In this document: piece after piece, positions 1-8,261 of the stretch | Position numbering within the stretch: the first letter of the stretch is position 1 | Layout of the letters: each line of letters opens with the position of its first letter | Source: FEN-680 sp036845225 | GTDB lineage: Bacteria; Actinomycetota; Geothermincolia; Fen-727; Anoxymicrobiaceae | NCBI GenBank assembly: GCA_036845225.1 | Contig: DAIUEJ010000026.1 | Coordinates: 1 to 39,227, forward strand | Length of the DNA: 39,227 nucleotides | Reading direction: 5' to 3' | Made by a program: the position numbers and the translations under genes | The notes under the pieces: model-generated | What the model saw: the letters and a program-made list of their open reading frames with translations, nothing else | The model's database searches: none | What the model was told of the DNA's origin: nothing

Positions 1-906
1 GAGATGAAGGGCCGGATAATCGGCCGTGAGGGAAGGAACATCCGGACCTTCGAGAACCTCACCGGCATCAACCTGATAATCGACGACACCCCTGAGGCCG
101 TAATACTCTCCAGTTTCGACCCGGTCCGCCGCGAGATAGCGCGGCTTACGCTCGAGAAGCTGATCAGCGACGGACGGATACAGCCTGCCCGGATCGAGGA
201 GATGTACGAGAAGTCGAAGGCTGAAGTCGAGAACGAGATACGCGAGGCGGGCGAGGAAGCCGCCTTCGACGTAGGCATCCACAACCTCAATAAAGAGTTG
301 GTCCGCGCGCTCGGGCGCCTCAAGTTCCGGACCTCATACGGCCAGAACGTACTGATGCACTCACTCGAGGTCGCACATCTCTCGGGAATAATGGCGGCCG
401 AGCTGGGCCTTGAGCCGAAAGTCCCGAAGAGGGCCGGGCTTCTCCACGACATCGGCAAGGCGATCGACCACGAGGTCGAAGGGTCGCACGCCCTGATAGG
501 CGCCGAGCTGACCAAGCGGCTGGGCGAGGGCAACACCATAACTCATGCTGTCGAGGCGCACCACGGTGAGGTGGAGGTCAAGACCATCGAGGCTGTCCTG
601 GTGCAGGCGGCGGACGCAATCTCCGCGGCCCGTCCGGGCGCGCGTCGCGAGACCCTGGAGAGCTACATAAAGCGGCTGGAAAAACTGGAGACGCTGGCGG
701 ATTCGTTCCCCGGGGTGGAGAAGGCGTTCGCCATGCAAGCCGGCCGGGAGATAAGGATCGTAGTCCAGTCGGATTCCGTGGATGACCTTCAGAGCGCCAC
801 CCTTGCGAGGGATATCGCCAAAGAGGTCGAGGATCAGCTGGACTATCCCGGACAGATAAAGATCACCGTGATCCGCGAGACCAGGGTGGTCGAATACGCC
901 AAGTAG
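1..906 (+). CDS. rny: Ribonuclease Y, 3' part (KH and HD domains)
   Basis: Membrane-anchored endoribonuclease that starts mRNA decay. The reading frame is open from base 1, so the N-terminal membrane helix and coiled coil (the family is about 520 aa) lie outside the window. What is visible starts in the KH RNA-binding domain, whose GRIIGREGRNIR loop is seen at once. An HD metal phosphohydrolase domain follows, with the HSLEVAHLSG region, the LLHDIGK metal-binding motif near residue 148 and the EAHHGEVE motif near 183. The C-terminus VIRETRVVEYAK is typical of the family. It ends at TAG 904-906; the next gene starts 50 nt later on the same strand. Family assignment is secure. Confidence 0.96.
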   Translation, partial: EMKGRIIGREGRNIRTFENLTGINLIIDDTPEAVILSSFDPVRREIARLTLEKLISDGRIQPARIEEMYEKSKAEVENEIREAGEEAAFDVGIHNLNKELVRALGRLKFRTSYGQNVLMHSLEVAHLSGIMAAELGLEPKVPKRAGLLHDIGKAIDHEVEGSHALIGAELTKRLGEGNTITHAVEAHHGEVEVKTIEAVLVQAADAISAARPGARRETLESYIKRLEKLETLADSFPGVEKAFAMQAGREIRIVVQSDSVDDLQSATLARDIAKEVEDQLDYPGQIKITVIRETRVVEYAK

Positions 907-956
907 AGCCCGAAACCGTTCAGGCGGCATGAAGCATCCGCACTCCAGGTGGACCT

Positions 957-2066
957 ATGGCTTCAAAGGATGAATCGCCCCCCTCCGGGGAGCGCGATGT
1001 AATCGATTTCGTCTCGCAGATCACCGATGCTGCGCGCTTCCGCATTGAAGAGAACCTGCCCCACGGCTTCGTTCGTCTTAAGGTTGCGGAGGCGGAACGG
1101 CGCCAGGCCCAGCATGATATCCGATCGGTCGAAGACATCGTGACGGAGCTGGTCCGTAACTCCAGGGACGCCGGAGCCCGGCACGTGCTTGTGGCGTTCC
1201 AGAAGGAGCAGGGGCGCTACCGCAAGGTCACCGTGATCGACGATGGATGCGGAATCCCCCCCGACGTGCACCAGCTCGTATTTGAACCCAGAGTGACCTC
1301 GAAGAGGGAGGATTTTGAGGAGGACAGGTACGGGGTGCACGGGCGCGGCATGGCTCTGTTCTCGATCCGGACCAGGGTTACGAGCGCCGCGATCGCGGCA
1401 TCGGTGCCTGGCAGGGGCACGGCAATCAGCGTCGTGGTCGACACCAAGAAAGTGCCTGAGAGGTCCGACCAGGCCACTTTCCCTCAGGTGGAGCAGACCG
1501 CTGAAGGGGACGAGGTGGGGTCGGGGCCCCACAACGTGGCCAGAGTGCTCCTGGAGATGTCGGTGGATTGCCCCGGCGTGGAGTTCTATCTGGGGTCCTT
1601 CGCTGAGGTGCTGGCCACCCTGCGTGCGTCGGCCGCAGGGGACGACACCTCCGAGTCACTGTGGTCCGAGCTCATATCTGTCGACGACGCGAGGGTCCTG
1701 GCCGCGGTTTCACAGGCGGTCCTGGGGGTGCCGGTCTCCGAGCGGAACGCGTACCGGGTCTTGAACGACGAGATCGCGCCTCTCGACAACATCCTCCGGC
1801 AGGCGACGAATGTTTCAGCTCCTTCAAAGCGCGAGCGGAGGGCTTCAGAGACAGAGCGCACGCACAGGGTCGCGCGGACCAGGAACCCCCTCAGGCGGCT
1901 TTCAAAGGAGGACCTGACCGAGATGGGAGAGGAATGCGGGCAAGTGGTTGAAAGGATTGTCGGCCGCTACTACCTGAAGCCTTCAGGAGAAGCCCGAGTC
2001 AGGCGCGGAAGAGGCAAGATAATCCTGTCGTTCTTTATTTCAGGAGAAGAAGGTGACGAGGAGTGA
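957..2066 (+). CDS. Orphan GHKL-fold ATPase-domain protein
   Basis: 369-aa protein whose N-terminal ~165 residues carry all four Bergerat ATP-binding motifs: N box ELVRNSRDA (64-72), G1 DDGCGIP (95-101), G2 GVHGRGMAL (126-134) and G3 GRGTAIS (152-158). It has no histidine-kinase phosphoacceptor region and no MutL, Hsp90 or gyrase transducer that I can recognise. The C-terminal ~200 residues, rich in charged residues and ending in FFISGEEGDEE, match nothing I know. The start ATG follows an AGGTGG site at 4-nt spacing. The stop overlaps the GTG of the next gene (GTGA), suggesting coupling. It binds ATP by inference from motifs; its role is unknown. Confidence 0.8.
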   Translation: MASKDESPPSGERDVIDFVSQITDAARFRIEENLPHGFVRLKVAEAERRQAQHDIRSVEDIVTELVRNSRDAGARHVLVAFQKEQGRYRKVTVIDDGCGIPPDVHQLVFEPRVTSKREDFEEDRYGVHGRGMALFSIRTRVTSAAIAASVPGRGTAISVVVDTKKVPERSDQATFPQVEQTAEGDEVGSGPHNVARVLLEMSVDCPGVEFYLGSFAEVLATLRASAAGDDTSESLWSELISVDDARVLAAVSQAVLGVPVSERNAYRVLNDEIAPLDNILRQATNVSAPSKRERRASETERTHRVARTRNPLRRLSKEDLTEMGEECGQVVERIVGRYYLKPSGEARVRRGRGKIILSFFISGEEGDEE

Positions 2067-2995
2067 GGGACGCCGGGTGGAGGCGCATCACTTTAATAGC
2101 CCTGGCAATCGTGGTGGTGCTGGCAGTGGCCGCTGGCGGCCTCTTCTGGTGGCGCAACGAGGTACACGCGAACGAAGTAAAGAGGTATAAGTCCGCCGCG
2201 AGCCTCGCATGGAACAAGATCGCTCAGGGCGCGAGACAGCTATCCGCTACGATGCTGAAGGTGGGCTCGCCGGCTGACCTCGCAGGAGTCGCGAGCGAGG
2301 CTACACGTCTTCAGGGAGAGGTATCAAAGAGGGTCGATTCTCTCGAGGGGAAGGGCGCGCCTCCGGGATACAGCGACACCGTGGCAAAAGAGACAACCGC
2401 TCTCAAGTCCCTTGTCAGCTACCTGCAAGGCCTGAGCGACATCGCCTCGAAAGGCGACCCGAGCTAGCTGGTAAATGACAGGAGCACTCTCGATGACCTT
2501 GCGAGACAGGCGCAGGACGATACGAACGAGTTCCTCTCGGCGGCAAAATGGCTGGGGTTGTCGATCAACAATGATTTCTACCTGGCCGGACAGACCCTTC
2601 AGACCGCCTTCGAGCCTCCCGATCCCGCGAAGCAGGCCGATGCGCAGGCGGTCTATGACACGACGAATGCGTTCATGAACGCCGACATCTTCCACCGCGA
2701 CTTTGACACTATATGGTCTATGATCTCGACCAGGCTGCACACGGGTTTCGACTTCTACAAGATAACCAAGGAGACGATCGCCGCAGGCTGGGAGAAGGCC
2801 TGGGGGGACCACAGACCCGTGAGCTTCTACGTCAGCAGGTCGTCCGTGGCTTTCCCGAGCCCGGGCCATGCCACCGTCAGGGCGATCGCCTACCTGGACA
2901 AGGGCGGTGTCCGCATCGAGGAGATACAACTGGTGAACGAGGGTGGGGTGTGGAAGCTCGACAGCTACCCGTTCGTGGGCTGGTACGGGCCCTGA
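2063..2995 (+). pseudogene. Membrane-anchored hypothetical gene interrupted by in-frame TAG
   Basis: Reads as a single protein of about 310 aa from GTG 2063 to TGA at 2993-2995, except for a TAG at 2465-2467. Upstream of the TAG are one N-terminal membrane helix (about residues 8-28) and a helical region ending SDIASKGDPS. Downstream, the same frame continues with the same GC-rich third positions: LVNDRSTLDDLARQAQDD, then a C-terminal domain ending DSYPFVGWYGP. No good start with a ribosome site exists just after the TAG; the first in-frame candidate is TTG 2558, which would cut into coding-like sequence. A single C-to-T change (CAG Gln to TAG) would explain it. It may be a true nonsense mutation, a strain variant or a consensus error. 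No family recognised. Confidence 0.65.
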
Positions 2996-3025
2996 TTGGT
3001 GAAGGCGCCTACTTTGCTCTAGAAT
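2996..3025 (+). promoter_or_regulatory. Putative sigma70-type promoter for the DUF948-miaB genes
   Basis: TTGGTG (2996-3001), 18-nt spacer, TAGAAT (3020-3025), about 33 nt before the start of the DUF948-like gene. It lies in the only gap between the broken gene and the miaB group. Confidence 0.4.
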
Positions 3026-3058
3026 GTATTGATTGCCAGGCGAGGTGAAAGGACCCCA

Positions 3059-3436
3059 ATGGCACTAAAGGTTCTGCAGGTGGTGGGGGCGGCGGCCGTC
3101 GTCATCATCGTGGTCCTACTGATACCGATATTGCTGCGCCTGCGAAGGACACTCGACGAGGTGAGCGTCATCGTCTCCGAGACGCGGCCTCAGACGGTCA
3201 CTTTGCTCAGGAAGGCCCAGGTGACCCTCGACAGCGTAAACCTGGAACTCGAGAACATCGGCGCGATCACCGAGGACACCAGCGTCCTGATCGCCAAGGT
3301 CTCCGAGGCGTCCAACGCGGTCGAGAAAGCCATCAAGTCGCCGATGACCAAGATCGGATTCGTGACGGCTGGCGCCGCCGCGACCGGCTTTGCCGTCAGG
3401 AGGCGTCTGGCGCGGGAGCTTTCCGACAAGAGATAA
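3059..3436 (+). CDS. DUF948-like membrane-anchored protein
   Basis: 125-aa protein with a strong N-terminal membrane helix (about residues 7-26), then a long amphipathic helical stretch and a short second hydrophobic patch (GFVTAGAAATGFAVRR) before a basic tail. This resembles DUF948 proteins such as the YtxG type, small envelope-associated proteins of unknown function. ATG 3059 is preferred over an upstream in-frame start because GAGGTGAAAGGA lies just ahead of it. The TAA stop overlaps the miaB ATG by one base, so the two are probably translationally coupled. The family call is by architecture and general similarity. Confidence 0.65.
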   Translation: MALKVLQVVGAAAVVIIVVLLIPILLRLRRTLDEVSVIVSETRPQTVTLLRKAQVTLDSVNLELENIGAITEDTSVLIAKVSEASNAVEKAIKSPMTKIGFVTAGAAATGFAVRRRLARELSDKR

Positions 3437-4785
3437 TGTCCCACCAAGACTCCACCACAAATCACACCTACTTCCTCCGCACTTTCGGTTGCCAGATGAA
3501 CGTGCACGATTCTGAGCACATCGCGGGCGTTCTCGAACAAGCGGGGTATCTCCGGGCGCCCGCAGCCGACGCCGCCGAGGTCGTGATCTTCAACACCTGT
3601 TGCGTGCGCCAGAGCGCGGAGGACAGGGTGTGGGGCAACCTGGGCGCGCTGTCCAGGCCGGCGGACTCGACGCCACGCGTGGTGGCCGTCTGCGGTTGCA
3701 TGGCAGAACGGCACGGGGCCGGGATCATGACGCGCTCGAAGACCGTGAACCTCGTGTTCGGAATGGAAGCACTGCCGCGCCTGCCTGAGTTGATCGAGGC
3801 CAGCATGGCCGCGCGGGTCATCGACATCGGAGACGTCGACGAGGCGCGCATAGACTGCCTGCCGGCCATCAGGGCGCGTGCCTCGCAGGCGTGGGTCCCC
3901 CTCAGCCACGGGTGTGACAACAACTGCGCCTACTGTGTAGTGCCGGCGGTCCGCGGCGCAGAGCGTTGCAGGCCTCCCCTGGAGATCCTCGACGAGGTGC
4001 GAGAGCTGGCGAGCGCAGGCGTAGTGGAGGTCATCCTGCTCGGACAGAACGTCAACTCCTACCGGAGCGGGACCGGCGCCGGGAGTTCCTTTGCGGAGCT
4101 GCTGGAGGCCGTAGCCTCCATCGAGGGGATCGAACGCGTGAAGTTTGAGACGTCACATCCCCGGGACCTCGGCGATGACATCCTCGAGGCGATGTCGTCG
4201 GTCCCGGAACTGTGCGAGTACCTGCATCTGCCCGTGCAGTCGGGTTCGGACAGGGTGCTGGCCGCGATGAACCGCGGCTACGGCCGCGACAGATACATGG
4301 AACTGGCGACGCGCGCAAGACAGAGGGTTGGAGGCCTGGTGCTGACGACCGACCTGATCGTGGGGTTCCCCGGCGAGACCGAGCGGGACTTCGCGGACAC
4401 GCTGGACCTGGTCGAGCGGGTGGCGTTTGACGCGGCGTACATGTTCATCTATTCCGAGAGAGAAGGCACTCCGGCGGCGCGGATGGGTGACGAGGTTCCC
4501 GAAGAAGTGAAGAGGCGCAGGTTCGCTGAGCTGGCGGGCATACAGGAAGGTATCACCGCGCGATCGCTCCAAATGGTTGTCGGTCATGACGTCGAAGTAG
4601 TTGTCGACGGCCCTTCGAAACGGGGTGACCTTATGACTGCCAGGACAAGGGGCCACCAGGTCGTGCTGGTGCCGCCCACGGGCGGAGCGGAGGGCATTCT
4701 CACCGCTCACGTCCACGAGGCGGGCAGGCACTCGCTGAGGGGCACGGTCGTGGCCGGCGGTGAGCACCATGGACGTGAGAGCTGA
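3436..4785 (+). CDS. miaB: tRNA-2-methylthio-N6-dimethylallyladenosine synthase
   Basis: Radical-SAM methylthiotransferase that adds the 2-methylthio group to i6A37 in tRNAs reading codons that start with U. Order of domains: an N-terminal UPF0004 domain with three cluster cysteines (GCQMN Cys19, NTCCVR Cys55, CGCMAE Cys88); a radical SAM core with CDNNCAYC (Cys160, 164, 167), which binds the SAM-reactive 4Fe-4S cluster; and a C-terminal TRAM domain from about residue 370. Length 449 aa is normal. MiaA, which makes the i6A substrate, is encoded at 37067-38065 on the other strand, so both steps of the pathway lie in this window. The GHGAE-like Cys and TRAM pattern fits MiaB rather than MtaB or RimO. 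Confidence 0.96.
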   Translation: MSHQDSTTNHTYFLRTFGCQMNVHDSEHIAGVLEQAGYLRAPAADAAEVVIFNTCCVRQSAEDRVWGNLGALSRPADSTPRVVAVCGCMAERHGAGIMTRSKTVNLVFGMEALPRLPELIEASMAARVIDIGDVDEARIDCLPAIRARASQAWVPLSHGCDNNCAYCVVPAVRGAERCRPPLEILDEVRELASAGVVEVILLGQNVNSYRSGTGAGSSFAELLEAVASIEGIERVKFETSHPRDLGDDILEAMSSVPELCEYLHLPVQSGSDRVLAAMNRGYGRDRYMELATRARQRVGGLVLTTDLIVGFPGETERDFADTLDLVERVAFDAAYMFIYSEREGTPAARMGDEVPEEVKRRRFAELAGIQEGITARSLQMVVGHDVEVVVDGPSKRGDLMTARTRGHQVVLVPPTGGAEGILTAHVHEAGRHSLRGTVVAGGEHHGRES

Positions 4786-4791
4786 GGGGTG

Positions 4792-5328
4792 ATGGAATTG
4801 GGCGTTTTTCATGAGGGCAGCGCGCTCGTGATCGCGGACATGATCCACGATTTCGTCGATCCGTCCGGCAAGCTCTACGTGCCCGGGATCGAAGAGATTG
4901 TTCCGAGTCTCGCCGCTCTCATCTCGGAGGCGCGAGAGGCGGGAGTCCCGGTCATCTACGTCAACGACGCGCATGACCCTGATGACAAAGAGTTCCAGCA
5001 GTGGGGCGAGCATGCGGTGGCGGGTACTCAAGGGAGCAAGGTGGTCGCCGAGCTCGAGCCGCAGGAGGCCGATTACGTGCTCGAAAAGAAGAGGTACTCG
5101 GTCTTCTACCAGACTGACCTCGACGACCTGCTGGACAAGCTCGGCGTCTCGCACCTTGTCATCACCGGGACGGTGACCAACATCTGCGTCCTGGTCTCGA
5201 GCGTCGAAGCCTTGATGAAGGGGTACGAGGTGACCGTTCCGCGCGCCGCCGTGAAAGCGTTGAACGAAGAAGACGGTAACTGGGCCCTCGACCAGATAGA
5301 GCGCGTCTTCGGCGGCAAGGTGGCCTGA
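4792..5328 (+). CDS. pncA: Nicotinamidase-like cysteine hydrolase (isochorismatase fold)
   Basis: Predicted to hydrolyse nicotinamide to nicotinate. The isochorismatase-fold catalytic triad is visible: Asp in VIADMIHDF, Lys in LEKKRYS and Cys in TVTNICV. The nicotinamidase metal site appears as the VNDAHDP Asp and His plus the His in WGEHAVAGT. The next gene is nicotinate phosphoribosyltransferase, the following step of NAD salvage, which supports nicotinamide as substrate over other amides. The start is uncertain among GTG 4789, ATG 4792 and TTG 4798. The purine-rich GAGGGGTGA at 4784-4792 is best spaced for TTG 4798. Substrate is inferred from context and the metal-site residues. Confidence 0.82.
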   Translation: MELGVFHEGSALVIADMIHDFVDPSGKLYVPGIEEIVPSLAALISEAREAGVPVIYVNDAHDPDDKEFQQWGEHAVAGTQGSKVVAELEPQEADYVLEKKRYSVFYQTDLDDLLDKLGVSHLVITGTVTNICVLVSSVEALMKGYEVTVPRAAVKALNEEDGNWALDQIERVFGGKVA

Positions 5329-5357
5329 GCCCGCCTTCAAGCAACCCGGAGGTCGAC

Positions 5358-6521
5358 ATGGCATTTCACGTTGCACCCTACGAGCACATCAAAGCGGGCA
5401 GAGTAACCGACGTGTACTTCGAGCGCGTCACTGCAGCGCTCGAGAAGCGCGGTATAAACCCCTTCGTCCAGATGGAGGTGAGGACGAACAGCCTGCCGGA
5501 CGACTGGGGGTGGGCGGTGTTCGCCGGGCTCGAGGAGTTGATGGAACTCGTGGCGGGATTACCGCTGGAGCTGCGCGCCATGGAGGAAGGCCAGCTGTTC
5601 AGGGCGGGCGATCCCGTGTTCTCGGTCAGCGGCAACTACCTCGACTTCGGCGTCTTCGAGACCGCGATGCTGGGACTTGTGTGCCAGGCATCCGGCATTG
5701 CCACCAACGCGGCCAGGTGCAAGCTGGCGGCGGGCGCCAGGGCGGTGATCAGCTTCGGCGCGCGGCGCATGCACCCGGCGATCGCGCCCATGATCGAGAG
5801 GAACGCGTTCATCGGGGGGTGTGACGGGGTCGCGGTCGTCGAGAGCGCGGAGCAGATAGGGGAGGAGCCGTCAGGCACCATGTCTCACACGCTCATCTTG
5901 TGTTGCCAGGACGAGCGTGTGGCCTACGAGACTTTCGATGAGGCGATGCCGCCGGAGGTCAAGCGGGTTGCCCTGGTTGACACCTTCCAGGACGAGAAGT
6001 TCGGTGCGCTCTATGCGGCGGAGGTGCTGGGCGACAAGCTGTTTGCCGTCCGCCTCGATACGCCGGGCTCCAGGCGCGGAGACTTCCTCAAGATCATGGA
6101 GGAGGTGCGCTGGGAGCTGGATATCCGCGGGTTCGAGCACGTGAAGCTTTTCATCTCGGGTGACCTCGACGAGGACAAGATACTCCGGTACAACAAGGTC
6201 GCCGACGCATACGGCGTCGGGACACACATCAGCAACTCTCCCGTGGTCAACTTCGCCATGGATATTGTGGAGATTGACTCCAAGCCGCTCGCAAAGCGCG
6301 GAAAGGAGTCGGGCCTCAAGCAAGTGTGGCGCTGCGCAGCAGACGGCATCAGAGCGCGTACGCTTGCCGCCGTCGAGGAACTGGCCTGCCCGTCGTGCTC
6401 CGCACAGATGGAGCCGTTGCTGAATGTGCGCTACAAAGACGGCGCGGCGCTCGAGGCGAACCCGACTCCCCAGCAAGTCAGGGCGAGGGTGCTCGCGAAC
6501 CTCGAGGAAGTCGAGCTCTGA
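5358..6521 (+). CDS. pncB: Nicotinate phosphoribosyltransferase
   Basis: Converts nicotinate and PRPP to nicotinate mononucleotide in NAD salvage. At 387 aa it is the compact type also found in Archaea such as Thermoplasma. Features seen: N-terminal TDVYFERV, the ISFGARRMHP segment, a phosphate-binding SGDLDEDKI strand and GVGTHISNSP near the active-site barrel. The C-terminus holds WRC and CPSC cysteines, compatible with the small zinc-knuckle-like domain of the archaeal-type enzymes. ATG 5358 is preceded by GGAGG at good spacing. It lies 29 nt after the nicotinamidase-like gene, so the pair turns nicotinamide into NaMN. Confidence 0.93.
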   Translation: MAFHVAPYEHIKAGRVTDVYFERVTAALEKRGINPFVQMEVRTNSLPDDWGWAVFAGLEELMELVAGLPLELRAMEEGQLFRAGDPVFSVSGNYLDFGVFETAMLGLVCQASGIATNAARCKLAAGARAVISFGARRMHPAIAPMIERNAFIGGCDGVAVVESAEQIGEEPSGTMSHTLILCCQDERVAYETFDEAMPPEVKRVALVDTFQDEKFGALYAAEVLGDKLFAVRLDTPGSRRGDFLKIMEEVRWELDIRGFEHVKLFISGDLDEDKILRYNKVADAYGVGTHISNSPVVNFAMDIVEIDSKPLAKRGKESGLKQVWRCAADGIRARTLAAVEELACPSCSAQMEPLLNVRYKDGAALEANPTPQQVRARVLANLEEVEL

Positions 6522-6535
6522 GGCACGGTAACAGC

Positions 6536-7321
6536 ATGGAGACCTGGCGCCTGCTCATCGATCCCTCACATCCCGGGGCTAGCAATATGGCCCTCGACGA
6601 AGCGCTCGCACTCAGCGCCGCGGACAGCGGGCGTAACACCCTGCGCCTCTACTCGTTCGACCCGCCAGCCATAACCGTGGGGCGCTTCCAGAGGATCGAC
6701 GGTTTCCTCGACACCGACGTGTGCGATCGTCAGGGAGTCGGACTGACGCGCCGGCCGACCGGGGGCCTCGCGATCCTGCACAAGGACGACTTCACCTACA
6801 GCGTTGTCAGTCCCCGGGGCGCTACAGGCAGCGCCGGCAGGGACGTCCACTTCAGGAAGATAGCCGATGGCGTGACAGCCGCACTCGGCCTCCTCGGGAT
6901 TTCCGCGGAAGTCGCATCACACGGCGAGGCCGCCCTCGGACGGGGCTGGTGCTTTGAGATGGAGCACGGAGTGGATATAGTGTGGCGGTCCAGGAAGATC
7001 TGTGGCAGCGCCCAGAGGATGGCGGGGGGCTATGTTCTACAGCACGGCTCATTGTTTCTGTCGGAGAACGAGGCCCTTCTCCAGGAACTGGCGCCGGCGC
7101 TGGGAGGTCGTCTGTCAAGGTCTTCGTTCGTCACCCTGGACGAGGCATGCGGGCGCCCGGTGGGCTGGCGCGAGGTGGCTGAGGCATTTGTCTCGGGGTT
7201 CGCCGGGGGGCTCGGCGTGGCTCTGGAGCCCGGTGAGCTTACCCCCGAAGAACGCCACCGCGCGGACGTTCTTGAGAAGACAAAATACGCGGACAGAGAG
7301 TGGGTTAGGGGCGGGTCCTGA
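6536..7321 (+). CDS. Lipoate-protein ligase A / octanoyltransferase family protein
   Basis: 261-aa member of the BPL_LplA_LipB fold, which attaches lipoyl or octanoyl groups to lipoyl domains such as GcvH or E2 subunits. The RRPTGGLAILHKDDFTYSVV stretch is the family substrate-binding loop, and the RKICGSAQRM segment carries the expected lysine before a QHGSLFL strand. It lacks the extra C-terminal domain of E. coli-type LplA, so it could be a ligase needing a partner, or a LipM or LipL-like transferase; sequence alone does not settle this. ATG 6536 begins 14 nt after pncB stops. The frame is open further upstream, but that part overlaps pncB and is not credible. Confidence 0.8.
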   Translation: METWRLLIDPSHPGASNMALDEALALSAADSGRNTLRLYSFDPPAITVGRFQRIDGFLDTDVCDRQGVGLTRRPTGGLAILHKDDFTYSVVSPRGATGSAGRDVHFRKIADGVTAALGLLGISAEVASHGEAALGRGWCFEMEHGVDIVWRSRKICGSAQRMAGGYVLQHGSLFLSENEALLQELAPALGGRLSRSSFVTLDEACGRPVGWREVAEAFVSGFAGGLGVALEPGELTPEERHRADVLEKTKYADREWVRGGS

Positions 7322-7334
7322 GGTTCGCGAGTTG

Positions 7335-7343
7335 TGTTATCAT
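7335..7343 (+). promoter_or_regulatory. Putative extended -10 promoter
   Basis: TGTTATCAT: a TG dinucleotide one base before TATCAT (7338-7343), 30 nt before the start of the next small gene. No clear -35. The same extended form, TGTTATACT, occurs at 26896-26904. Confidence 0.4.
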
Positions 7344-7373
7344 TGTTCGAAACAGCGGTAGCAGGTGATAAGA

Positions 7374-7625
7374 ATGCCCGATAAAGACGTGGAGCGGAAC
7401 GTCAGGTCCACCACTGAAGAAGGGATCCAGACTCCCACGCAGAGGCACGTCGGCGGGGTGAGCGAGCAGCACGCCATCACTTTCGGCGAGAAGACGGAGT
7501 CCAGGAAGACCAGGGAGAAGTTGCTCGACAAGTTCCGGCGGCGGGAGCAGGAGAAGAAAGAGCTCGAGCAGCGCGAGGGGGAAGCCGGTGAGCGAGGAGC
7601 GGATAGAGGGCCCGCCCCGGATTAA
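7374..7625 (+). CDS. Small highly charged hypothetical protein
   Basis: 83-aa protein with no recognised family. The middle and C-terminal parts are dominated by Lys, Arg and Glu (a KTREKLLDKFRRREQEKKEL helix) and likely form one long charged helix. ATG 7374 is chosen because AGGTGA sits 5 nt upstream. The 3' end overlaps the next small gene by 38 nt in another frame. Coding potential is moderate; short length limits certainty. Confidence 0.5.
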   Translation: MPDKDVERNVRSTTEEGIQTPTQRHVGGVSEQHAITFGEKTESRKTREKLLDKFRRREQEKKELEQREGEAGERGADRGPAPD

Positions 7626-7785
7626 AGTCTATGTGGATATCGGAGAGCTCTCGTCGAAACAGAGGGGAGCGGTCCTGGGGCTGGTCAAGGACATGGGTTT
7701 CACCCCGGCCGAGATCAGCGAGTTGGTTGTGATGATCCCCCGGAACGGACTGGCCGAAGAAGGCCGCTGGCAGAAACGGAAGTGA
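7588..7785 (+). CDS. Small hypothetical protein upstream of garA
   Basis: 65-aa protein starting at GTG 7588, with GAGGGGGAAG ahead of it. It has a beta strand (RIKVYVDIGEL) followed by a helix and VMIPRNGL, looking like a small folded domain. No family recognised. It overlaps the preceding gene and stops 3 nt before the ATG of garA, which suggests it is co-translated with the FHA gene. Confidence 0.5.
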   Translation: MSEERIEGPPRIKVYVDIGELSSKQRGAVLGLVKDMGFTPAEISELVVMIPRNGLAEEGRWQKRK

Positions 7786-7788
7786 GAC

Positions 7789-8250
7789 ATGTTTTGCCCC
7801 GCTTGCGGAAAGAGCAATCCTGAAGACAGCGTGTACTGCTGCAAATGCGGCTCGTACCTGGCCGCCTCCACCGAGGGCGAGACGACCATAACGCTGACGC
7901 CCGTGGAGGCCGACGTTGAGCAGGAGGCGGAGATCGCCGTGCCCGAGGACGAGCTCACTGCCGGAGCCGCCATGCTGGTTGTGAAGAGGGGGCCCAACGC
8001 GGGAACGCGGTTTGTCCTCACCAAGGATGTCACGACCGCTGGAAGGCACCCGGAGAGCGATGTCTTTCTGGACGACATCACCGTGTCGAGGCGGCACGCG
8101 GAGATCAGGAAGAACGATGCCTTCCGGATCGTCGATATGGGCAGCCTGAACGGCACCTATGTGAATAAATTAAGAGTTGAGGAAGCCGATCTCTCGAGCG
8201 GCGACGAGATACAGATCGGGAAGTTCAGGCTCATCTTTTTCTGTAAATAG
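7789..8250 (+). CDS. garA: GarA/OdhI-like FHA protein with N-terminal zinc ribbon
   Basis: 153 aa. Residues 1-22 form a zinc ribbon (CPAC and CCKC cysteine pairs). A flexible acidic linker follows, containing ETT at 31-33 (GETTITL). The C-terminal FHA domain (about 62-150) has GRHPESD (85-91), SRRH (100-103) and NGT (121-123), the phosphothreonine-binding residues. The FHA part is strikingly close to actinobacterial GarA, down to AAMLVVKRGPNAGTRF and IQIGKFRLIF. In mycobacteria GarA is phosphorylated by PknB or PknG at an N-terminal ETT motif and controls 2-oxoglutarate dehydrogenase and glutamate metabolism. The next gene is a MerR regulator, as in the garA-Rv1828 locus. The zinc ribbon replaces the usual GarA N-terminus. 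Orthology is strong; the targets are inferred. Confidence 0.88.
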   Translation: MFCPACGKSNPEDSVYCCKCGSYLAASTEGETTITLTPVEADVEQEAEIAVPEDELTAGAAMLVVKRGPNAGTRFVLTKDVTTAGRHPESDVFLDDITVSRRHAEIRKNDAFRIVDMGSLNGTYVNKLRVEEADLSSGDEIQIGKFRLIFFCK

Positions 8251-8261
8251 CTCCCCCAAAC

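Noticed and set aside
2465..2467. TAG as a recoded codon (pyrrolysine or other)
   Set aside because: TAG ends many ordinary genes in the window (for example at 904, 8248, 9203, 11293 and 22861), and no methylamine methyltransferase context is present. A point mutation or sequence error is simpler.
6326..6535. N-terminal extension of the lipoate ligase-family gene
   Set aside because: The frame is open, but this part overlaps the conserved pncB end and is Arg-rich without family similarity; ATG 6536 gives the normal start.
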